Shown here piece by piece: positions 52,270-61,499 of a DNA stretch of 64,000 nucleotides. The notes beneath the pieces were generated by a model. That model saw nothing but the letters and a program-made list of their open reading frames with translations. It did not search any database and was not told the DNA's origin. The stretch's first letter is position 1. Each line of letters starts with the position of its first letter. Made by a program: the position numbers and the translations under genes. Origin of the DNA: Deinococcus sp. YIM 134068 (GTDB lineage: Bacteria > Deinococcota > Deinococci > Deinococcales > Deinococcaceae); assembly GCF_036543075.1 (NCBI RefSeq), contig NZ_JAZHPF010000006.1, forward strand, positions 124,001-188,000, read 5' to 3'.

Positions 52270-53031
52270 ATGCGAGTGCCTTTTATTGCGACCCTGGCTC
52301 TGACCTGGCTCAGCCTGGCGGCCGCCGCCACCGTCACTGTCCAGCCGGGCGATACGCTCACGCGCTTGGCGGTCCGCCACGGCACCACCGTGAACGCCCT
52401 GATTCAGGCCAATCCCAGTCTGCGTCAGGGCCTGCTCAAGGCAGGCGCACGGTTGACCTTGCCGGGGGCTGTCGGCAGCTGGACGGTACGCCGCGGCGAC
52501 ACGCTCTCCACCGTCGCCCAGCGTCAAGGCATCACGCTGGCGGCGTTGCTCTCCGCCAACCGTGGCCTTGATCCTCAGGCACCCCTCCAGGTCGGCCAGA
52601 AGCTTGCGCTGCCGTCCACGAGATCCGCCGCGCGTCAGCCAGCCACCCCGACCGTGCGTGCTGCGGCCATTCGGGTCACGGCCGTGATGCCAGTGCAGGG
52701 CCGCCTGACCACGCCCTTTCTTGCCAGCCACCCGAGTCTGGACCTGGCCGCCCCGACCGGGACGCCTATCCGGGCTGCACGACCGGGCGTGGTCACGGAG
52801 TCTCATTTCGACAGTCAGAGCGGCTGGGGTTGGACTGTCCTCGTCGACCACGGCGACGGGATGACCACCCGTTACAGCCACAACAGCGCCAACCTGGCCC
52901 GGGTGGGGACTCGCGTGGAAGCTGGTCAGGTGATTGCGCGGGTGGGCAGTACCGGGAACAGTACCGGCCCACACCTGGACTACCGGGTCACGGTGCAGGG
53001 AACGCCTGTCAACCCTCTGAGTTTGTACTGA
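52270..53031 (+). CDS. Exported LysM-M23 peptidoglycan peptidase
   Basis: The 253-aa protein has a signal peptide (FIATLALTWLSLAAAA) and two LysM peptidoglycan-binding repeats (VTVQPGDTLTRLAVRHGTT and WTVRRGDTLSTVAQRQGIT). The M23 domain has HPSLDLAAPTGTPIRA (first His and Asp of the metal site), TTRYSHNSANL and GPHLDYRV. The last motif is normally HxH; here the second His is Asp, so metal binding may be altered or the protein may only activate an amidase. It should act on the cell wall. Confidence 0.85.
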   Translation: MRVPFIATLALTWLSLAAAATVTVQPGDTLTRLAVRHGTTVNALIQANPSLRQGLLKAGARLTLPGAVGSWTVRRGDTLSTVAQRQGITLAALLSANRGLDPQAPLQVGQKLALPSTRSAARQPATPTVRAAAIRVTAVMPVQGRLTTPFLASHPSLDLAAPTGTPIRAARPGVVTESHFDSQSGWGWTVLVDHGDGMTTRYSHNSANLARVGTRVEAGQVIARVGSTGNSTGPHLDYRVTVQGTPVNPLSLY

Positions 53032-53644
53032 ACATCTGCGGGCCTCACCCAGGAGAAGAGTGTGTCCCTGGTAGGGCACACCCGGAGTGGATGACGCCGC
53101 AAGACCTGACCGGCGGGACGCCTGGAGGGAGGCCTGGTGATGCGGCTCTTCCGCTGAATACCGCAGGCTTACAAAAAGGTCCGCGTCTGCGCTTGAAGGT
53201 GCAGCGTGAGAACTGCCGGGCGCTCATCCGCGCCCTCTCTGTCCATCCCCGGCACGGCCTGCCTTCTCCGCCCGGGAGAAGCTGAGCATGCCACTCTCTC
53301 GCGTCATGGACGGATCTCCCGCCTCCTGGCTCCGGGGTGGGAGATGGCTACTCCTGGCGGCGGTGCTGTGCAGGGGGATGTTGCGCACTCGGCGGGTGGC
53401 CGTACAACGCCCGCATCCCGCCCATACCCAGCCTGGGCGTGGGGGCCGTGCCGTTGGTGCAACTTGCCCCCTTGAACCTCGTTCGCCACTCCGGTCTGTC
53501 CCCCGCGGCCCGACACCTAAGTGGCGGCCCTGGCCTAGAACGAGAGGCACGTTGCCCATCCGGGCGAGGCCTCAGGAGAACAGGCGGGGCGGGGCCCCCG
53601 AAGCCCCGCAGCCACCGCTGCGCTCTGCCGCGTCCCCATCTCCA
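53032..53644. other. Gap without a convincing gene
   Basis: These 613 bases separate the M23 gene from the convergent ccdA-like gene. Frames are open on both strands, but translations are Pro/Arg/Gly-rich without motifs. No terminator with T tract, TTTACA box or long repeat was seen. Confidence 0.5.
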
Positions 53645-54502
53645 TCAGAGCAGCCAGGAAACGAAGGTGTCGTACAGCCCCGCCAGGACGAACACGGCCC
53701 CGGCCAGCGGTGTGGCCAGCTGGTGGACGCGCCCGAGACCACCGACATACGTCTGCTGCTCGCTGGCCGAGGCGCCGGGCAGGAACGCGACCAGGACGAG
53801 CAGGGGAAGCGTCATCCCCAGCACGAACGCGACCGGGTACAGTGCGCCCAGCGGCGCAGTGAGCATCAGCGGGAGGGTGAGACCGAAGTAGAGCAGGAAG
53901 AGCGTCGGGCAGAACGCGAGGCTCAAGGCCAGACCCAGGAGGAACGCACCCAGCGTGCCGCGTCCCACGCGGGCGCGTTCCTCCAGCCGCCCCGCGAGGC
54001 GCGTTCCTAGGGTGAAGCGGAGGCGAACCACGCCCACCATCACCAGGCCCACGAGGAACATCAGCGGGCCCAGCACCCGCCGAACGCCCGTGAAGAAGTG
54101 GCCGGAGGCGGTCATGCTGCCGCCGAAGGCGTATACAGCCACGGCGCCCAGCACAAGGTATACCAGCACGCGCGCCCCCACGAAGGCCAGGCTGCGCGGC
54201 CACACCCCCCCGGCGTGCCCGTCCCGCGCGACGTACGCGAGGGTCGCCGCACCTGTCGAAAGCTGGCAGGGGGCGGTGGCGGCCAGCAGGCCCAGCAAGA
54301 ACGGCGTGAGCAGCGAGGCACCCGTCCGTGCTCGCAGGGCCGTGACGGGGCCTGCCAGGGCGGCATTCAGGGTGCCGCTCAGCCGGTACAGGTCGAGGGC
54401 CACTTCCCGCAGGACCGGGAAGGCGGCTGGCCACGCGAGGAGGAGCGCGGCGACGAGGGTGCCTGCCGCGGCGAGCTGCCAGCGCGGCGTCACTGGCTCC
54501 AA
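53645..54502 (-). CDS. CcdA/DsbD-type thiol-disulfide transporter
   Basis: The 285-aa membrane protein has six or more helices in the core and the two redox Cys of this family: TAPCQLSTGAATLAYV in the first core helix and SLAFCPTLFLLYFGLTLP in the fourth. It moves electrons from cytoplasmic thioredoxin to the outside, serving cytochrome c maturation or repair of exported proteins. An N-terminal extension of about 60 residues with one more helix is present. Its start overlaps the BNR gene stop by 13 bp. The TlpA/ResA protein at 62020 is a plausible receiving partner. Confidence 0.85.
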   Translation of the reverse strand: MEPVTPRWQLAAAGTLVAALLLAWPAAFPVLREVALDLYRLSGTLNAALAGPVTALRARTGASLLTPFLLGLLAATAPCQLSTGAATLAYVARDGHAGGVWPRSLAFVGARVLVYLVLGAVAVYAFGGSMTASGHFFTGVRRVLGPLMFLVGLVMVGVVRLRFTLGTRLAGRLEERARVGRGTLGAFLLGLALSLAFCPTLFLLYFGLTLPLMLTAPLGALYPVAFVLGMTLPLLVLVAFLPGASASEQQTYVGGLGRVHQLATPLAGAVFVLAGLYDTFVSWLL

Positions 54503-55338
54503 GTCTTTCCCCCGTCCGCCGAGCGGTACACCGCGCCGCTTTCACCGGCGGCATACAGCCTCGTCTCGTCCCGGGGGTCGGTGGTGACCAGCAGCGCGCC
54601 TTCAGGCAGCCCCAGGTTCGTCCAGCTCGCGCCCCGGTCCTCCGAACGCGCCACACCGGCGGGACCAGCAAGATAGACGTTCCCGCTCACAGGATGAACG
54701 TCGAGGCCGGAACCGGCGGCCCGCGGCGCGGCTCCGGCACGTCGCCAGGTCGTGCCGCCATCCGAAACGGTCAGCCCCTCCCCCATGCTGAGGGCATAAA
54801 GCCGTGGGATCTCCCCCAGGCCTGCCGCGAGCGCCATCGCGCCCGCCGTGGCCGGGGAAACGAAGCGCCAGTCCTGCCCGTTCTCGGCGCGGTAGAGGCC
54901 CTGCCCGGCGATATTCGCGTACCACACGCTCGGCCGACTCGGCAGGGTCACGAACCCGTGGATGTCCGTGCCCGGCAGATTCCCGAATCCGGTCTCCTGC
55001 CAGGTCTGCCCGCCGTCCCGGCTGACCTTCAGCACGTCGTGCCCGGCCATCACCAGGGTGCCGGGCATCGCAGGGACAAGCGACATGGCGTCTCCGGCAC
55101 CGTTGGCAGCGCCCCAGGTCCTTCCGCCGTCCGCGCTGACCGAAACGCCCGCGTGCTCCCCATACAATAGGCGGCCATCTGGGAGGACCCGCAGGGCGTG
55201 GAAGTCGCCGCTCAGCCGCCCCGCGGCCTGAGCCGGAGTGCCCTGCGTCTGCCACCACAGCGCGCCGCCCAGCACGGCCGCGGTCAGCAGGGCCACGGGC
55301 AACGCAGCGCGGCACCAATGCCGAGCGTTCGTCGTCAT
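54490..55338 (-). CDS. Exported BNR/Ycf48-like beta-propeller protein
   Basis: The 282-aa protein has an N-terminal membrane or signal helix (LPVALLTAAVLGGALWW). It carries repeated Asp-box motifs S-x-D-G-G-x-T-W: VSADGGRTW, VSRDGGQTW, VSDGGTTW, SEDRGASW and RSADGGKTW, spaced about 45-60 residues. Such propellers are binding scaffolds or glycan-active enzymes; no sialidase active-site residues are evident, so a scaffold role is more likely. It lies between the small membrane gene and ccdA in the box F operon. Confidence 0.8.
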   Translation of the reverse strand: MTTNARHWCRAALPVALLTAAVLGGALWWQTQGTPAQAAGRLSGDFHALRVLPDGRLLYGEHAGVSVSADGGRTWGAANGAGDAMSLVPAMPGTLVMAGHDVLKVSRDGGQTWQETGFGNLPGTDIHGFVTLPSRPSVWYANIAGQGLYRAENGQDWRFVSPATAGAMALAAGLGEIPRLYALSMGEGLTVSDGGTTWRRAGAAPRAAGSGLDVHPVSGNVYLAGPAGVARSEDRGASWTNLGLPEGALLVTTDPRDETRLYAAGESGAVYRSADGGKTWSQ

Positions 55339-55339
55339 G

Positions 55340-55549
55340 TCACGCGCTCCCGGCCAGCCCCGGAGCAGACGCAGGGGCCTGGGGCGGCGCGGCGTGTCTG
55401 ATCCACAGCATCGAGAGCGGGCACGCGGCGGCCAGCAAGAAGGGCAGCGCCGCCACAGGAGTTACGGAGAACACCGTCCAGCACAATGTCACGGCGATGG
55501 TGAGGCCCAGGGCGACCTCCCAGTCCAAGCACATTCCCAAAGGTTTCAC
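55340..55549 (-). CDS. Small two-helix membrane protein
   Basis: I choose GTG 55549 (VKPLGMCLDWEVALGLT), 7 bases after the -10 of box F, over the ATG at 55561, which lies inside that -10. The 69-aa product has two hydrophobic helices (ALGLTIAVTLCWTVF and AALPFLLAAACPLSML) and resembles DUF2933-type small proteins found with heavy-metal genes. It is the first gene of the three-gene transcript with the BNR and ccdA genes. Confidence 0.65.
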   Translation of the reverse strand: MKPLGMCLDWEVALGLTIAVTLCWTVFSVTPVAALPFLLAAACPLSMLWIRHAAPPQAPASAPGLAGSA

Positions 55550-55556
55550 GGACTTC

Positions 55557-55588
55557 ACCATAGAGAAGGTCTGTTCAGTTTCGGTAAA
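55557..55588 (-). promoter_or_regulatory. TTTACA-type promoter box F (small membrane/BNR/ccdA operon)
   Basis: TTTACC, 5 bp, TGAACA, 9 bp, TATGGT, then 7 bp to GTG 55549 on the minus strand. Confidence 0.8.
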
Positions 55589-55984
55589 GCCGGGGGCCAG
55601 CCGGAGGACGGAGGCCCGCTCCTCCGGATTCCGGTTCAGCGGTCGGCCCTCCCGGGCGGCTCAGCGGGCTGCACTCGGCTCAGGGGCGTCTTGCCCAGCG
55701 CGGTCCGCAAAAAGCTGCTCCACCACCTCTACGCGCACGTCCGCGGAGATGACGCCCCGCCTCCCCAGGGCGGCTTCCAAGTTCGCCTCGACGCTCCCCG
55801 GGAGAAAGAGGTGCAGCCGGGCGTTTACCGTGTCGCCCTGGGCTACCGCGCGCTCTTCATGCCAATGACCTGTCCCGTGGCGCTGGCAGCGTCCCTGCAC
55901 CATGAGTACCCCAGGTCAGCCTGGTCTTCCCGGGCTACTGGGGGTCCTGGGACGACCGAAGGCTCGAGCAACAGCATGTGCGGC
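55589..55984. other. Gap between divergent boxes F and E
   Basis: No gene is convincing in these 396 bases. A frame on the plus strand is open into the propeller gene, but its translation is unlike any protein and box E and a ribosome site lie downstream. The stretch may be an eroded gene; no motif is preserved. Confidence 0.5.
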
Positions 55985-56016
55985 TTTGCACAAGTTTTAC
56001 ACACCCGCCCTAGCAT
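55985..56016 (+). promoter_or_regulatory. TTTACA-type promoter box E (YncE-like gene)
   Basis: TTTGCA, 5 bp, TTTACA, 9 bp, TAGCAT. A leader of about 75 bases follows with GGAGGAAG before ATG 56096. Confidence 0.8.
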
Positions 56017-56095
56017 GACGTCGGACCTAGGACGGCACGCGAGAACGGCAGGAGCCGGATTGCCTTCACGCCGTCCCGGTTTTCCGGAGGAAGCC

Positions 56096-57181
56096 ATGTC
56101 TACTCGTATGCTGCAAGTCGTTCCGCTGTTGGGGTTGTTCCTGGGCGTGTCCACCGCGACCACCCTGGGCGGAGGAGGGGCGCCGAATGTGCGCGGAAGT
56201 GTCTGGGTCGCGAATGAGACGACAGGGAGCCTGACGGTGATCGACGCCGCCACCCGGCGCGTCCAGGCCACCCTGAGCGGGGTGCCCTCGCCCCACAACG
56301 TTCAGCTCGCTCCCGACGGCAAGAGCGTCTGGGCCGTGCTGGGCGAGCAGGGGCGGGCGGTCAAGATTGACGCGGCCAGCTACCGGCTGCTGGGCAGCGT
56401 CCCGACCGGGGCGTCTCCTGCCCACGTCATCGTCAGCCCTGACGGAAAGCGCGCATACGTCACGAATGGCGAGGACGGCACCGTCACCATCATCGACGCC
56501 GCCACGCTTCAGCCCCTGGCGACCGTGAAGGTGGGGGCGCACCCGCACGGCCTGCGCCCCAGCCCGGACGGGCGGTGGGTCCTCGTGGCGAACACCGGCG
56601 GGAACAGCGTGAGCTGGATCGACGCCCGGACGTCCCGTACGGTCGCGGAGCTTCCGGTCGGCCGCGCCCCGGCGCAGGTCGCGTTTGCGCCGAACGGCCA
56701 GACGGCGTATGTCACGCTCCGCGACGAGAACGCGGTGGCCAGGATCGACGTCGCCACCCGGAAGGTCCTCGGGAAGGTGCGGGTGGGTCCCGGGCCGATT
56801 CAGCTCACCGTGACCCCGGACAACCGCTTCGTCCTGGCGGCCAACCAGGGCACCCCGGAGCGCCCCGGCCAGACCCTGTCGGTCATCGACGCTGCGAAGT
56901 TCAGCGTGGTGGCGGACGTCGCAACCGGTGCGGGTGCCCACGGCGTGACGGTGGACCCCACTGGGCGCTTCGCGTACGTCACCAACACTTACGCCAATAC
57001 CCTCGCGGTGGTCGACCTGGCGACCCTCCGCACCGTCGCGCGGGTGCCGACCGGTGGGGGGCCGAACGGGGTGAGCTTCTCGACGCTCGCCCCGGCTCCG
57101 GGAGGCGTCCGTGACCTGGGCCTGGGTCAGATGGAGATGGCGCCAAGTCCCGGCGGAGAGGAACACGACAGCCACCACTGA
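56096..57181 (+). CDS. Exported YncE/YVTN-type seven-bladed beta-propeller
   Basis: The 361-aa protein has a signal peptide (VVPLLGLFLGVSTATT). YVTN-type repeats of about 42 residues follow: WVANETTGSLTVID, AYVTNGEDGTVTIIDA, VLVANTGGNSVSWIDA, AYVTLRDENAVARID, AYVTNTYANTLAVVD. The C-terminus ends in a His/Met-containing tail (GQMEMAPS and EHDSHH) that could bind metal. Such propellers bind partners in the envelope; enzyme function is unknown. Expressed from box E. Confidence 0.85.
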   Translation: MSTRMLQVVPLLGLFLGVSTATTLGGGGAPNVRGSVWVANETTGSLTVIDAATRRVQATLSGVPSPHNVQLAPDGKSVWAVLGEQGRAVKIDAASYRLLGSVPTGASPAHVIVSPDGKRAYVTNGEDGTVTIIDAATLQPLATVKVGAHPHGLRPSPDGRWVLVANTGGNSVSWIDARTSRTVAELPVGRAPAQVAFAPNGQTAYVTLRDENAVARIDVATRKVLGKVRVGPGPIQLTVTPDNRFVLAANQGTPERPGQTLSVIDAAKFSVVADVATGAGAHGVTVDPTGRFAYVTNTYANTLAVVDLATLRTVARVPTGGGPNGVSFSTLAPAPGGVRDLGLGQMEMAPSPGGEEHDSHH

Positions 57182-57259
57182 AAGGGTGCCCACCGCCAAC
57201 CCGTTGGTCCGGCCGCCTCGTTGTCTCCCTCCCGGACCCCAGAAACTCCAGGAGAAGCC

Positions 57260-58035
57260 ATGATGCCCTCAAGATCAGGAAACTCCGCGCACTGCAACGC
57301 CTCGCCACCCAGGAAGGGCTGTTCGTGATGACGGCCCTCGACCACCGCGGGTCGCGGCAGCGCATGATCGACTCCCAGCACCCGGAGGCGGTGGTCGCCG
57401 CCCGCCTTACCGGGTACAAGCTGGACCTCAACCGTGCCCTGGCCCCGGTGTCCAGCACGGTGCTGCTGGACCCAGTCTACGGGGACAGGGCGGCGCAGGA
57501 CATCGCCTCGGGTGCGTTACCCCGGGACAAGGGCCTGCTGGTCGGCGCGCAGGCCACCAAGTACAACGACGACCACGGAACGCGGCACACCGAGTTCCTC
57601 CCAGGCTGGAGCGTGCAGCGTGTCCCCCGGATGGGCGCGGACGCGGCGAAGCTGCTGGTGTCCTCCCGCCCTGGCCGGGAGGACGCGGCGGCGCTCCAGC
57701 GGGAGGTGGCCGAGTTTCCCACCGACCCACGCTTCGAGCAGGACGAGGGCCGCATGCGCGAGGCATCCAGCGCCCCACACGCCTTGCCGAGCGCACCGTG
57801 GATCCTGCTGTGGGGCGGCGTGCCCTTCGAGGTGCCCGCCTGCCAGGTGCAGATCGCGGCCCAGGACGGCGCGTCCGGCTTCCTGGCAAGACGCGCCGCG
57901 TGGCAGGAAACGATGGGTGCCTGGGATGGGCGTGCGCGCCAGCACTGGCTCGGCACAGTGGGGACCGGGCGGGTGCGCCAGCTCGCGGACCTGGCCGGGG
58001 CGTTCGGCCGTCCATCGTGGCGCAGGTGGGGGGCT
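57260..58035 (+). pseudogene. LacD-type tagatose-bisphosphate aldolase remnant
   Basis: ATG 57260 has a good ribosome site (GGAGAAG), but the frame after it is off by one; the family sequence begins in another frame as KIRKLRALQRLATQEGLFVM, followed by TALDHRGSRQRM. It continues with YKLDLNRALAPVSSTVLLDP and SGALPRDKGLLVG. After LQREVAE about 90 residues of the barrel, including the catalytic Lys region, are missing. It resumes at EFPTDPRFEQDEGRM and ends with GASGFLARRAAWQE. The frame runs on into the GAPDH gene without a stop. Start shift plus deletion make it inactive. Confidence 0.75.
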
Positions 58036-58311
58036 GAGCCCGGCCGCCACGTGAGCGGCGATGAGCCTTGGTACGCCCGCTCCGGGGCCAAGGGCGCGGA
58101 AGTAGGTCCTGAACCTGTGGCTCCACACGCCCGACACACCTCGGGAGCCCCGGCAGCTGCTCGCCAGGTGGCCCGGACCTCCGGCCGCACACAGACGGGA
58201 AACCCGGTGTTCAGCGCAGCTTCAGCCGCAAGGCCGGGCCAGCTTGGCCCGGCTGCCCAGGCTGGATTCGGATGGCACGCTACCTCTGGTGTTCTGGAAA
58301 GGGAGGACAGC

Positions 58312-59592
58312 ATGACTGTATCGACGGGGAAAGTTCGGGTGGCCGTCAACGGTTACGGCGTGATCGGCAAGCGCGTTGCGGACGCGGTCAGCGCGCAGGA
58401 TGACATGGAACTCGTGGGCGTGGCAGACGTGGTATCGGACTACCGCATTCGTGTGGCGGTCGAGCGCGGGTACCCAGTGTACGCCAGCGTTCCGGAAAGG
58501 TCGGGCGAGATGCAGGCCGCCGGGGTGCCCGTGGCCGGAACGCTCCAGGAACTACTGGCGCAGGTGGAGGTGGTGGTGGACTGCGCCCCCAAGAAGGTCG
58601 CGGCTGCCAACCAGGCCGCGTACCGGGCGGCGGGCGTCAAGGCGATCTGGCAGGGGGGGGAGAAGCACGAACTGGCGGGGTACTCGTTCGTGGCGCAGGT
58701 GAATTACGCGGGGGCGCTGAACCGGGACTCCGCGCGGGTGGTGTCCTGCAACACCACCGCCCTCAGCCGGATCAGCCACGCCCTGCACGGACGCGGCCTG
58801 GCCAGACGCGTGCGGGCCGTACTGATGCGGTGCGCGACCGACCCGTGGGAATCGCACCGGAACGGCATGATCAACACGGCCATCCCGGAAACGAAGGTGC
58901 CCAGCCATCAGGGCCCGGACGCCCAGACGGTGATCCCGGGGCTGGACATCACCACCCTGGCCGGGGCGGGCCCCTACAACCTCAGCCACCTGCACTTCGC
59001 CATGATCGAGACGACGCGCCCGGTGGACGTGGACGAGCTGCGCGCGATTCTTCTGGACACGCCGCGCGTGGCGCTGGTGCGTGCGGCGGATGGCCTGGAG
59101 GCGCTCAACAGTGTGATGGAGTTGATGCGCGACCTCCGGCGCCCCCGCGGCGACATGTGGGAGGTGGCGGTGTGGGAGGACGCCCTGGCCAGCGACGGGC
59201 GCGAGGTGTACCTCACCTTCCAGGTGCACAACGAGGCCATCGTGATTCCCGAGAACGTGGACTGCATCCGTGCGCTCAGCGGCCTCGAACCCGACGCGGC
59301 GGTGTCCATCGCGAAGACCGACGCCAGTCTGGGCATCACCCGCCACTTTCTGCCCTCGACCCGGCCGCCGCACGTGACGCCGGGTGAAGGAACGCCCGCC
59401 GGTTTCAAGGGGGCTGAAGAGCCGACGGCCCCGGTGACGGATGAACAGGTCTTGGCAGCGGGGAGGCACCTGAATGCTGGCGATCCCCTACGCGAACGGG
59501 ACACTGGGTTCTCCATGCTGGAGGTGGGACTTCTGCGACGGCGCTCTGGTTTCGTCTGCTCTCCACGAGTGCGCTCGCTGGGGCCAGCATGA
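58312..59592 (+). CDS. Archaeal-type (type II) glyceraldehyde-3-phosphate dehydrogenase
   Basis: ATG 58312 follows GGGAGG. The N-terminal Rossmann motif is VRVAVNGYGVIGKRVADAV, then MELVGVADV. AIWQGGEKHELAGYSFVAQVNY is the family core segment. The catalytic Cys is in RVVSCNTTALSRISHAL, and LSHLHFAMIET follows. These are signatures of the class found mainly in archaea, not the usual bacterial GapA. The catalytic core is complete at about 340 residues; a tail of about 85 residues (from STRPPHVTPGEG) is unlike the family and may be readthrough of decayed sequence. Together with the LacD remnant it suggests a lost sugar-phosphate pathway acquired by transfer. Confidence 0.82.
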   Translation: MTVSTGKVRVAVNGYGVIGKRVADAVSAQDDMELVGVADVVSDYRIRVAVERGYPVYASVPERSGEMQAAGVPVAGTLQELLAQVEVVVDCAPKKVAAANQAAYRAAGVKAIWQGGEKHELAGYSFVAQVNYAGALNRDSARVVSCNTTALSRISHALHGRGLARRVRAVLMRCATDPWESHRNGMINTAIPETKVPSHQGPDAQTVIPGLDITTLAGAGPYNLSHLHFAMIETTRPVDVDELRAILLDTPRVALVRAADGLEALNSVMELMRDLRRPRGDMWEVAVWEDALASDGREVYLTFQVHNEAIVIPENVDCIRALSGLEPDAAVSIAKTDASLGITRHFLPSTRPPHVTPGEGTPAGFKGAEEPTAPVTDEQVLAAGRHLNAGDPLRERDTGFSMLEVGLLRRRSGFVCSPRVRSLGPA

Positions 59593-59667
59593 GCGCGCCC
59601 GTCACGGGTTCGACGTGGGCTCTGCAACCGATGCCCAGATAAGCCACGTTGCACGAAGTCAAAGCAC

Positions 59668-59944
59668 TTGGGCCGCAAGATCACGGTTCAGGACCAAGCT
59701 GCTTATGAGGCGTTGCGCACTCTGCGAATTCAGCAGCAATCGCTGGAATGGAAGGAACCGTGTCAGTCGCCGTTCGTGCCCATGGGGCACGAACCGATCG
59801 GTACCGCGGGAAGCCAAGTTGCGCGTTCAGGGCATGGCCGTTGCTGCGGGCATCAACTTGCGGCGCGTGTATGCATGGTGGCAGGGGGTGCCGAGAGCGA
59901 CCACCCGCACAGCCCAGTTTGCCCGCCTGCCACTCCCCGCCTGA
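59668..59944 (+). pseudogene. Eroded C-terminal fragment of IS1182/IS5-type transposase
   Basis: Three frames in turn give LGRKITVQDQAAYEALRTLR, then EGTVSVAVRAHGARTDRYRG, then VAAGINLRRVYAWWQGVPRA and RTAQFARL. Together these match the end of a DDE transposase (GIEGT-SQ-VRA-G-RR-RYRG, then AAAIN--R--AWL-G-PRA). At least two frameshifts and the loss of the rest mean that it is dead. Confidence 0.65.
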
Positions 59945-59968
59945 CTTCGCCAACGCCTAATCCAGCCG

Positions 59969-60862
59969 TTACTTCAGGAAGTCCTGCTGGAGGTAGGCCG
60001 GGTTCGGGTAGGTGTAAAAGCCCTCACCCGTGGCGATGCCCAGCTTGCCCCGGTCGATGTACTGCTCCTTGAGGTACTGCGCCACCGCCCCGCGCCCCTC
60101 GTCGCCCTGAGCCGCCGCCGCCATGTTGATGTTGTACGGCGTCGTCAGGCCGATCACGTCCAGAATGGCAAAGGGTCCCCGTGGCGCACCGGTCGCCACC
60201 ATCCAGGTCTTGTCCACCGTGTGTGGATCGGCGACCCCCTTCACGACCAGTTCCAGGGCTGCCCCCAGCAGCGGCACCAGCAAGGTATTGAGGATGTACC
60301 CTGGCTGCTCCTTGTGCAGCGGCAGCGCGACCATGCCGATGTCTTTGGCGAAAGCCACCACCTGATCGAATACGGCGTCGTCGGTTCTCGGGGTCCGCAT
60401 GATCTCCGCCGTGTTGTTCACCCAGATCTGGTTGGCAAAGTGCAGGGCCAGGAACCGCTCGGGTCGCCCGGTGGCCTCCATCAGGTTACTGGGCAGCAGG
60501 GTCGAGGTGTTGGTCGCGAAGATGGTGTCCAGGTCGGCGATCGCGCCGAGCTTCTGGTAGAAGTCCCGCTTGAGGTCGATGACTTCCGGGATGGCCTCGA
60601 TCACCAGCTCCACGCCGCGCACCGCCTCGCCCAGGTCGGTGAAAAACGACAGGCGGCCCTGCGCGGCCTGGGTCTGTTCGGGCGTGGCCTGGATGTCCTG
60701 CTGATACCGCTCCTGCAAGCCCTGCATCGTGGCCCTGGCCCGGGTGATGGCCTCGTCGTTGATGTCATAGACGCGCACGTCGAAGCCGTGGAAGGCGGTC
60801 TGAAAGGCGATTTGCGAACCCAGCACTCCACTGCCACACACCGCGACGGTCCTGATGGTCAT
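59969..60862 (-). CDS. 3-hydroxyacyl-CoA dehydrogenase (3-hydroxybutyryl-CoA type)
   Basis: ATG 60862 (MTIRTVAVCGSGVLGSQIA) is preceded by AGGAG at a good distance; a GTG at 60871 is less likely. The 297-aa NAD-dependent enzyme has the Rossmann motif CGSGVLGSQIAFQ, VIEAIPEVIDLKRDFY, TNTSTLLPSNL with the substrate Ser/Asn region, and LALHFANQIW with the catalytic His. RGPFAILDVIGLTTPYNI is in the C-terminal domain. It oxidises 3-hydroxyacyl-CoA in fatty acid or butanoate metabolism. Stand-alone gene between transposon remnants. Confidence 0.9.
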   Translation of the reverse strand: MTIRTVAVCGSGVLGSQIAFQTAFHGFDVRVYDINDEAITRARATMQGLQERYQQDIQATPEQTQAAQGRLSFFTDLGEAVRGVELVIEAIPEVIDLKRDFYQKLGAIADLDTIFATNTSTLLPSNLMEATGRPERFLALHFANQIWVNNTAEIMRTPRTDDAVFDQVVAFAKDIGMVALPLHKEQPGYILNTLLVPLLGAALELVVKGVADPHTVDKTWMVATGAPRGPFAILDVIGLTTPYNINMAAAAQGDEGRGAVAQYLKEQYIDRGKLGIATGEGFYTYPNPAYLQQDFLK

Positions 60863-61043
60863 GTTCAACACTCCTGGCTGCGGAGCAGCGAAGCAACAGC
60901 AGCCTTCCGTTCCGTTGCCTCTAAATCGTACCCCAGGCTCCCGGTCATGGGCCTCCGTCAGGGAAGCGATACCGTGGGCGAAGTCGAAAACAGGTGTGTT
61001 GTCGGAGGGTCGAGCTATCGGTCGGGTCCGTCAAACACCGGCC

Positions 61044-61499
<456 letters not shown>

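Noticed and set aside
53288..54010. A plus-strand gene opposite ccdA.
   Set aside because: Its translation is low-complexity and antisense to a clear CcdA-type protein.
55238..56095. An N-terminal extension of about 286 codons on the YncE-like propeller.
   Set aside because: It has no protein character, and box E, a ribosome site and a signal peptide all place the start at 56096.
57325..59592. A 755-aa continuous frame that looks like a fused aldolase-GAPDH enzyme.
   Set aside because: The aldolase part lacks about 90 residues and its own start is out of frame, the linker is not protein-like, and the GAPDH has its own ATG and ribosome site at 58312.
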